This document shows, one piece after another, positions 5,311 to 10,125 of a stretch of 10,125 bases of DNA (positions are counted from its first letter, which is position 1; every line of letters starts with the position of its first letter). The notes under the pieces are model-generated. The model made no database searches. It was not told the DNA's origin and worked only from the letters and a program-made list of their open reading frames with translations. Source of the DNA: an uncultured Lachnospiraceae bacterium. GTDB taxonomy: Bacteria; Bacillota_A; Clostridia; Lachnospirales; Lachnospiraceae. The stretch covers positions 1-10,125 of the forward strand of contig CAMWWF010000080.1 of NCBI GenBank assembly GCA_947177885.1. The letters run 5' to 3'. Made by a program: the position numbers and the translations under genes.

Positions 5311-7926
5311 TTACAGCCACGAATCCCAGAACCGCTCCACCCGCTTTGCCACTGTATCCACCGTCACTGTCTCGAAATGCTCCCACTCCCTGGGGAAGAG
5401 CCTGCGATAGGACATCTGTAAAAACCGCTCGTCCAGCAGGGCAATGATGCCCACGTCCTCCACTGTGCGGATCACCCGCCCTGCCGCCTGCAGTACCTTA
5501 TTCATGCCGGGATAACGGTAGGAATAGTCAAAACCATTCTCTCCCTCCATATCAAAGTACCCTTTCAGTATTTCCCGCTCACTGCAGACCTGGGGAAGTC
5601 CCGTACCCACAATGATGGCGCCGATCAGACTGTCCTTCTTCAGGTCGATCCCCTCGCTGAAGATCCCGCCCAGCACGCAGAAACCGATAAGGATGATATC
5701 CTCTTCCTCCTCGATCTCCATCCCGATGTGGGCCTGCAGGTCGCAATTCGCATTCCCCCGAAAGCGGGAAAGAAATTCCTCCCTGTCACTCTCGCTCATG
5801 TACTCTCCCTGGAGGATGCATACCTTTCCGCCATCGTCGAAATACTGCATGTAAATATCATAAATGGTATGCAGAAAGGCATAGGAGGGACAAAAGACCA
5901 TGTAGTTTCCATGCCTGTTCCTCACGATCTCATCAATATAACGCGCGATATTATAATATTCCGTGTCAGAGCGTCTGGTATATTTGCTGGTCACATCACT
6001 GGCGAGGAACAGTGCGCGCTTCTCAGGGTTAAATACGGATTTCGCATAGACTTCATAATCCTCCTTCTCCCCGCCCAACAGTTTCTTGTAATACTGGACC
6101 GGCAGAAAGGTAGCGGAGAACAGAATGGTACTGCGCCCTTTCAGCATACAGTTTTTCAGGTTTTCCGCGGGATTGACGCAGAACAGCTTTATCAGGAAAT
6201 CTCCATCCTCACCTGACTGGGTATACTTTACATAATGCTCATCCAGCAGCTCATACATCTCCAGAAAATGACTGACTTCAAAATAGAAGTCCAGAAGCTG
6301 CTCCCTGACCGTCAGCGGCTCTTCCTCCTGCTCCGACAGGTATTCGTCCATGGCCGCATGAAGGCGCATCAGCGGCTTCACAAAGCCGTCTATTCCCTCC
6401 ACCGTCCGCCAGCCGTCACATTCCCGCTTCATCGCCAGCAATTCTTCATTGCATTTCTCCAGATGACTGACCATCCTGGAAGCATAGCCCTGACGTATCA
6501 GGATGCTCCTGCCCCCATGGAGCCTGTTGGTACTGATCTGGTCAACAGCCTCCCCAGCGCCCGACATTTCTGTCATTTCCAATGTCATTTGTCCGGAAAT
6601 CTCTTTATTTTTTGCGGGCTTAGAGGTTTCTGACAAGATTGTCTGTTTTAGTTCTCTGCGAATTTCCAAAAACGTGTTCTTATAGAGCGCCGCACTGTAC
6701 ATCTCCCTTCCCCTCTCCAGCAGATTGTGTGCTTCATCTATAAGGAAAATGTATTTTCCGCCGCTGCTCTCCGAAAAAAATCTCTTTAAAAAGACATGGG
6801 GATCAAACAGATAATTATAATCACAGATGACGGCATCCGAAAAAAGGCTCATATCAAGGCACATTTCAAAGGGACACACCTGATGCTTTTCGGCATACTC
6901 CGCAATACGCTCTCTGCTGAAGCTCTCCTGGGAAGTCAGCAGCTCGAAAAGAGCGTCATTGATCCTGTCATAATGTCCCCTGGCATAGGGGCAGTACTCC
7001 GGGTTACAATCCGCCCGCTCCATAAAGCAGCTTTTTTCCTTCGCCGTCAGGATCACACTCTTAAAATGCAGCCCCCTTTCCCGGAGCAGTCCAAATGTCT
7101 CGTCCGCCACTGTTCTGGTGATGGTCTTGGCCGTCAGATAGAATAGCTTCTCGGCCATTCCCTGTCCCATAGCCTGCACGGCCGGATATATGGTGGAGAT
7201 GGTCTTTCCCACTCCGGTAGGCGCCTCTATGAACAGTTTCTTCTTATGATATATGGTGCGGTAGACACTGACCGCCAGCTCCTTCTGGCCCTCCCGGTAA
7301 GGAAAGGGGAATTTCAGACCGTTTATGGATTGCTGACGGAGCTTCTGCCATTCACAGGAATGATCCGCCCATTTCCGATAGGATTCCACAAGATCGCCAA
7401 ACCATACTTCAAGCTGCCGAAATGTAAAGTCCTCATAAAAATAGCGCAACTGCTCCGTCTCCATATTGCAATAAGTCATGCGCACTCTGATCTCTCTCAA
7501 CTCTTCTTTCATGGCACAGATATAGGCATAACACTTTGCCTGTGCTATGTGCAGGGGCATGGGTCCCTTCATTTTCTCCAGATCGCGGTAGGTGCCTTTG
7601 ATCTCGTCTATGATGACCTGCCCTTCATGGCGGATAATGCCGTCGGCCCGCCCCTCCACCACCAGAACATAATTGTCCGTGGGTAAAGTATAGCGCAGGG
7701 TGACCTCCGCCTCATATTCCGCCCCCATCCTGCGCTGGATCATGCGGTGGATGCGCCCGCCCTCCTGCATGGCATTGTCAAAAGACGCATGGCGCCTGTT
7801 GTCAATATCCCCGTGCCGCAGTATAAATTCTACCAGAGTCCTGACCGAAACCCGTATTTCCATCGGAGGAAGAATCTTTTCCACAGGACCGTTATCCGGT
7901 TTTCTTCTCGCCATTTCATTTCCCAT
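5311..7926 (-). CDS. DinG/XPD-like Fe-S helicase with N-terminal PD-(D/E)XK nuclease domain
   Basis: This 871-residue protein fuses two parts. Residues about 25-185 look like a RecB/Cas4-type PD-(D/E)XK nuclease: H60, D95 (GRADG), E108-I-K110 (DEIKG) and Q129-x3-Y133 line up as the usual catalytic and supporting residues. Residues about 205-871 form a superfamily 2 helicase of the DinG/XPD type: Walker A EAPTGVGKT (234-242), DEAH (397-400), SAT (604-606), motif V GGIFSEGIDL (753-762) and motif VI QAAGRVIR (813-820). Four cysteines between Walker A and DEAH (C300, C307, C312, C351; C356 is a spare) fit the 4Fe-4S cluster of this family. The expected role is 5'-3' unwinding coupled to DNA cleavage in repair or removal of abnormal structures; that is inferred. 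A weakly conserved, polar stretch at 430-470 may be a linker. I see no clear terminator after it. An alternative start four codons later is possible. Confidence 0.93.
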   Translation of the reverse strand: MGNEMARRKPDNGPVEKILPPMEIRVSVRTLVEFILRHGDIDNRRHASFDNAMQEGGRIHRMIQRRMGAEYEAEVTLRYTLPTDNYVLVVEGRADGIIRHEGQVIIDEIKGTYRDLEKMKGPMPLHIAQAKCYAYICAMKEELREIRVRMTYCNMETEQLRYFYEDFTFRQLEVWFGDLVESYRKWADHSCEWQKLRQQSINGLKFPFPYREGQKELAVSVYRTIYHKKKLFIEAPTGVGKTISTIYPAVQAMGQGMAEKLFYLTAKTITRTVADETFGLLRERGLHFKSVILTAKEKSCFMERADCNPEYCPYARGHYDRINDALFELLTSQESFSRERIAEYAEKHQVCPFEMCLDMSLFSDAVICDYNYLFDPHVFLKRFFSESSGGKYIFLIDEAHNLLERGREMYSAALYKNTFLEIRRELKQTILSETSKPAKNKEISGQMTLEMTEMSGAGEAVDQISTNRLHGGRSILIRQGYASRMVSHLEKCNEELLAMKRECDGWRTVEGIDGFVKPLMRLHAAMDEYLSEQEEEPLTVREQLLDFYFEVSHFLEMYELLDEHYVKYTQSGEDGDFLIKLFCVNPAENLKNCMLKGRSTILFSATFLPVQYYKKLLGGEKEDYEVYAKSVFNPEKRALFLASDVTSKYTRRSDTEYYNIARYIDEIVRNRHGNYMVFCPSYAFLHTIYDIYMQYFDDGGKVCILQGEYMSESDREEFLSRFRGNANCDLQAHIGMEIEEEEDIILIGFCVLGGIFSEGIDLKKDSLIGAIIVGTGLPQVCSEREILKGYFDMEGENGFDYSYRYPGMNKVLQAAGRVIRTVEDVGIIALLDERFLQMSYRRLFPREWEHFETVTVDTVAKRVERFWDSWL

Positions 7927-7964
7927 ATCCGTATCTTTCCCCCATTATCCGCGATTCTCTTCTC

Positions 7965-8122
7965 AGTAACAGTTCAGAAATTGCTCATGACAATAACTTG
8001 TCTGACTGTCCGTCTGCTGCATCAGATAACCTTGACATAGCCCACTATGCCTGCAATTGTCTTCTTTACAGCTGAACATTTATACGGCGCCCCTTGTCAT
8101 GAGTCATTTCTGAACAGTTCCT
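7965..8122. mobile_element. MITE-like element bounded by 29-nt inverted repeats
   Basis: Arms 7965-7993 and 8094-8122 are inverted copies matching at 25 of 29 positions; the best block is 20 of 22 (7972-7993 with 8094-8115), GTTCAGAAAT-NN-CTCATGACAA. The 100-nt interior has no gene and holds a small hairpin (CATAG-CCCA-CTATG, 8036-8049) almost exactly at the element's centre. Size, absence of coding and end repeats fit a miniature inverted-repeat element, but I find no clear target duplication, so a structured RNA or regulatory cruciform is also possible. With its flanks it fills most of the gene-free stretch between the helicase and HPr-like genes; the other bases there, apart from the terminator, show nothing. 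Confidence 0.5.
8079..8107 (-). promoter_or_regulatory. Candidate promoter inside the MITE-like element, facing the helicase gene
   Basis: ATGACT (8102-8107) and TATAAA (8079-8084) on the minus strand are 17 bp apart, matching 4 of 6 and 5 of 6 consensus bases. The -35 lies in the right inverted repeat. No better promoter for the helicase gene was seen. Confidence 0.35.
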
Positions 8123-8156
8123 CGGAGCGTGCCTGAAAAATCAGATCTCCATAAAC

Positions 8157-8200
8157 AAAAAACTCCCCATGAAGATAGTACTCTATCCTGCATAGGGAGT
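8157..8200 (-). terminator. Rho-independent terminator after the HPr-like gene
   Basis: Arms 8162-8167 and 8195-8200 (ACTCCC/GGGAGT) are extended inward by TATG/CATG and by a second hairpin GATAG-AGTA-CTATC; the transcript continues into six U residues. It lies about 50 nt past the stop. Confidence 0.88.
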
Positions 8201-8249
8201 CAATTTACTTTTCTCAAAAGCCACTGCGAAAACGCTGTACGCCCGCACA

Positions 8250-8474
8250 TCAGCTGGCCACTGCCAGTTGATTCAGCAATTCTTCCAAACCTGCATTATA
8301 ACCGTCATAGGAAACCTTCAACATGTGATTGAAGTTCAGCCCATACACTCCTAAAAATGACTTGGCATCCACTACATATCTGTTGTAGGAGATGTCAATG
8401 TCAAAGTCGCACTTGGAAGTCACATCCACAAAGTGCTGAACATTATCAGGTGTCAAACGAATTGTCTTTACCAT
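8250..8474 (-). CDS. HPr-like (Crh-like) protein lacking the active-site histidine
   Basis: This 74-residue protein aligns with the HPr phosphocarrier fold from its first helix onward: SKCDFDIDIS matches the SKYDADVNLE region of HPr and VDAKSFLGVYGL matches the NLKSIMGVMSL region. Ser39 corresponds to the HPr serine (Ser46) that HPr kinase modifies. The loop that should carry the phosphotransfer residues His15 and Arg17 is shortened and has Thr8 and Asp10 instead, so it should not relay phosphate in the PTS. This parallels Crh of Bacillus, which keeps Ser46 but not His15 and acts with CcpA in catabolite control; whether this protein does so is inference. The start at 8474 is preferred because AAAGGA is 8 nt upstream; the in-frame ATG at 8483 overlaps that site. 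It forms a single-gene unit with its own promoter and terminator. Confidence 0.85.
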   Translation of the reverse strand: MVKTIRLTPDNVQHFVDVTSKCDFDIDISYNRYVVDAKSFLGVYGLNFNHMLKVSYDGYNAGLEELLNQLAVAS

Positions 8475-8503
8475 ATTAACCATCCTTTCTTAGTCCCTAG
8501 GCA

Positions 8504-8543
8504 CTGTTAAAATCCCTTTTGAAAAAGAATTATTTGTTAACAG
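8504..8543 (-). other. Long stem-loop in the leader of the HPr-like gene
   Basis: CTGTTAA (8504-8510) and TTAACAG (8537-8543) pair, and inside them a further A/T-rich stem (AAT-C-CTTTT side against AAAAG-ATT side) continues with two mismatches. There is no U run after it, so it is unlikely to be a terminator; it could stabilise or regulate the transcript. Confidence 0.4.
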
Positions 8544-8584
8544 CTCCTGACATTGTTATACATTTCCTGCTCCTATATTTAAAC

Positions 8585-8612
8585 ATTATATCCAGAATTT
8601 TGAAATTGTAAA
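8585..8612 (-). promoter_or_regulatory. Promoter of the HPr-like gene
   Basis: TTTACA (8607-8612) and a perfect TATAAT (8585-8590) on the minus strand are 16 bp apart. The start would be near 8578, giving a leader of about 100 nt. Confidence 0.75.
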
Positions 8613-8626
8613 GCTCATTACTTTTC

Positions 8627-8665
8627 AAAAAAAATGCACGAGAAATAACATTTTTTGTGCATTTT
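8627..8665 (-). terminator. Rho-independent terminator after the TIGR03915-type gene
   Basis: AAAATGCAC (8631-8639) pairs with GTGCATTTT (8657-8665) around a 17-nt loop, and the minus-strand transcript runs into eight U residues. It lies about 80 nt beyond the stop; the DNA between shows nothing else. Confidence 0.85.
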
Positions 8666-8747
8666 ACTCATTATTCCCCGGTCTCCGCACCTTATGGACA
8701 ACGCTCCTGAAAAACATGGATTTATGGGTGAAAAATCAGCCGCCGAA

Positions 8748-9536
8748 TCAGCCTTCCGCCCGAAATTCAGTTGCATCTTTCCGAAACTCAGTCATATTCT
8801 TCCGAAACCGCAGAGGAAGCATGTTCTGCTGAAGCTTAAGATTCTTTCTCTCTTCAATGGCTATTTTATGACAAAAATATTGAAAAAGTTCCTGATACTT
8901 CTGTTCCTCCGCCGATATTTCGAAGGAGAAAGCCGTCTCCCTTTCTTCCTCATAAAACAGATACCACTGCTTTCCCACAGGATGGATGGCAAATATCCCC
9001 CTCCGTTCATCATAGATCATAAAGTTCTCCTGCGGCAGCCTGTCCGAAAAATGAGGCATTAAAAAGGCCACCACATTATTCTCAGGTGTAATCCTGGAAC
9101 AGAGCACACCGTTTTCCAATTCCTCAAACCGCACAAATTCCCGCAGATGCCCTATTTCCCGCCCTACCACTCTGGCAAGGGCAAAGGCCCGGTATACCTC
9201 GTCATTGGCAAGATTATCAAACAGATGCCCCGCCCTTCGTTTTGAGGAAAGGCCATCCACTATGGTCCGGTATACCGCCTGCGCCTTCCTCTCGTCCTGA
9301 GAAGCCAGCGCCATGCACAGGGACATATAGTCCTTCTCTCCGAAAATACGGTACAGGGAACGCATCACTTTATTTATTTTCTCCTGATCCGGCGTCACAT
9401 ATACATCCTCCGTAAATAAAACAGGCTCATCCGTCAGATTGATACAGGTATCCATATGATCCCGTCTTTCTTCGTAGGCAAGATAGATCGCCGTAAATAT
9501 GCTTTCCAGACTGTCCTCACATCTGTATACTGTCAT
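8748..9536 (-). CDS. TIGR03915 / DUF4130 family putative DNA repair protein
   Basis: This 262-residue protein fits the TIGR03915 (DUF4130) family: an N-terminal YRCEDSLESIFTAIYLAYEER segment, a middle helical part (KINKVMRSLYRIF; GHLFDNLANDEVYRAFALARVVGREIGHLREFVRF would follow the family pattern of a repeated H-x-D/E stretch), and a later beta-rich part with FLMPHFSDRLPQENFMIYD and HPVGKQWYLFY. The family is found with radical SAM proteins of TIGR03916 and elsewhere fused to uracil-DNA glycosylase domains, hence the putative repair role; no activity is established. Here it has no glycosylase domain. The start at 9536 is chosen because GAGGA lies 4 nt upstream; a GTG at 9551 lacks a usable site. 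The last 20 residues carry a heptad duplication (FRKNMTE, FRKDATE, FRAEG). It follows its partner gene after 95 bp with no terminator between. Confidence 0.88.
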   Translation of the reverse strand: MTVYRCEDSLESIFTAIYLAYEERRDHMDTCINLTDEPVLFTEDVYVTPDQEKINKVMRSLYRIFGEKDYMSLCMALASQDERKAQAVYRTIVDGLSSKRRAGHLFDNLANDEVYRAFALARVVGREIGHLREFVRFEELENGVLCSRITPENNVVAFLMPHFSDRLPQENFMIYDERRGIFAIHPVGKQWYLFYEEERETAFSFEISAEEQKYQELFQYFCHKIAIEERKNLKLQQNMLPLRFRKNMTEFRKDATEFRAEG

Positions 9537-9631
9537 GTTTTCCTCTGTCACCTCTCCATGATCGCTGCTGCATCCGTCATTTCATAAAATAATAATCGTT
9601 ATTTATATTTGTGACGCTTCCCGGGAACTTC

Positions 9632-10125
9632 CTATAATTGTCCCACCGCGGCCTGGATCTTATCTGTTGCAGTCACAGGCTGTTCGAAGCTCCCTACATC
9701 AAACAGCGACATCTGCCGATAGCTCATGCCGTCGCTTCCAAACCTTATCCGCTCCTGCTCCTCCGTAAGGTTCCGCACAATATAGTCTTCCTCCAGTTTT
9801 ACCGGATACATCATTCTTCCGCTGCAGGTAATAAAATATAATGCCCGTTTCAGAACTACGCCTATCTTCTTCAGATCGGCAAAGGTCAGATTCGCGCTTC
9901 TGCGGGCAGCCACGATCCGCCGGGCGCTCTTCACTCCCACGCCGGGAATCCGCAGCAGCCGCTCCATGGGCGCCCTGTTTATCTCTATGGGAAACTGCTC
10001 CAGATGCCTCACCGCCCAATCCTCCTTGGGATCCAGCATTACATTAAAGAACGGGCGCTTTTCATCCAACAATTCCTCCGCCTTAAAACCGTAGAACCGC
10101 AGCAGCCAGTCCGCCTGATACAACC
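9632..10125 (-). CDS. Putative DNA modification/repair radical SAM protein, TIGR03916 type (5' part outside the window)
   Basis: Only the C-terminal 164 residues are visible; the reading frame is open to the window edge, so the true start lies upstream. The fragment opens with YQADWLLRFYGF and FFNVMLDPKEDWAVRHL, followed by a helix-hairpin-helix DNA-binding motif (LLRIPGVGVKSARRIVAAR, about residues 56-74 of the visible part) and LKKIGVVLKRALYFITCSGR, all typical of the C-terminus of TIGR03916. The radical SAM CxxxCxxC motif would lie in the missing part and cannot be checked. It heads, or continues, an operon with the TIGR03915 gene, the usual pairing. The family is linked to DNA modification or repair by context and domain content only. 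Confidence 0.88.
   Translation of the reverse strand, partial: LYQADWLLRFYGFKAEELLDEKRPFFNVMLDPKEDWAVRHLEQFPIEINRAPMERLLRIPGVGVKSARRIVAARRSANLTFADLKKIGVVLKRALYFITCSGRMMYPVKLEEDYIVRNLTEEQERIRFGSDGMSYRQMSLFDVGSFEQPVTATDKIQAAVGQL

Noticed and set aside
9590..9627. Short palindromes (TTCCCGGGAA and an AATAA/TTATT pair) between the two repair genes
   Set aside because: They are short and lack a U run, so I see no support for a terminator or operator.
9632..10123. Start of the radical SAM-type gene at a TTG near 10123
   Set aside because: The frame is open to the window edge and the visible part corresponds to the family's C-terminus, so this TTG is an internal codon.

Overview
The window looks like a chromosomal segment of a Clostridia bacterium, most likely Lachnospiraceae. 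This is inferred from base composition near 50% GC, strong AGGAGG-type ribosome binding sites, and a gene set typical of that group: a PadR/DUF1700/DUF4097 operon, a TIGR03915/TIGR03916 pair, and a short HPr-like protein. All eight recognised genes lie on the minus strand, so transcription runs from high to low coordinates. The two outermost genes are cut by the window edges. I saw no rRNA, tRNA, CRISPR array, phage module or transposase.

Layout in transcription order. 10125-8748: the 3' end of a TIGR03916-type radical SAM DNA repair/modification protein, then its usual partner of the TIGR03915 (DUF4130) family, ending at a terminator. 8612-8157: a self-contained unit of promoter, structured leader, HPr-like gene and terminator; the protein lacks the HPr active-site histidine but keeps the regulatory serine. 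8122-7965: a roughly 158-bp element bounded by 29-nt imperfect inverted repeats (MITE-like), with a candidate promoter facing the next gene. 7926-5311: an 871-residue DinG/XPD-like helicase fused at its N-terminus to a PD-(D/E)XK nuclease domain.

5310-4979 is a gene-free stretch with two perfect DnaA boxes beside an AT-rich tract. 4978-3665 is a cytoplasmic GH13 amylase-family enzyme with its own terminator. 3540-3198 is a long control region: a strong promoter with three odd-centred palindromes, then two GCCGT-NN-ACGGC palindromes. It drives PadR, DUF1700 and DUF4097 genes (3197-1034), with a 4-bp ATGA overlap between the first two and a perfect hairpin terminator after the third. The last unit has an extended -10 promoter and a hairpin-rich leader before a bacteriohemerythrin with a CheX-like C-terminal region, running off the left edge.

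The functional themes are separate: an envelope-stress-type operon with local control, DNA repair or processing enzymes, carbon metabolism (GH13 and an HPr-like protein) and oxygen or iron sensing. The most interesting material is in the non-coding DNA: the operator array of the padR promoter, the repeated GCCGT-NN-ACGGC hairpins, the MITE-like element upstream of the helicase, the DnaA-box cluster and the hemerythrin leader. I found no clearly new multi-gene defence or biosynthetic system.
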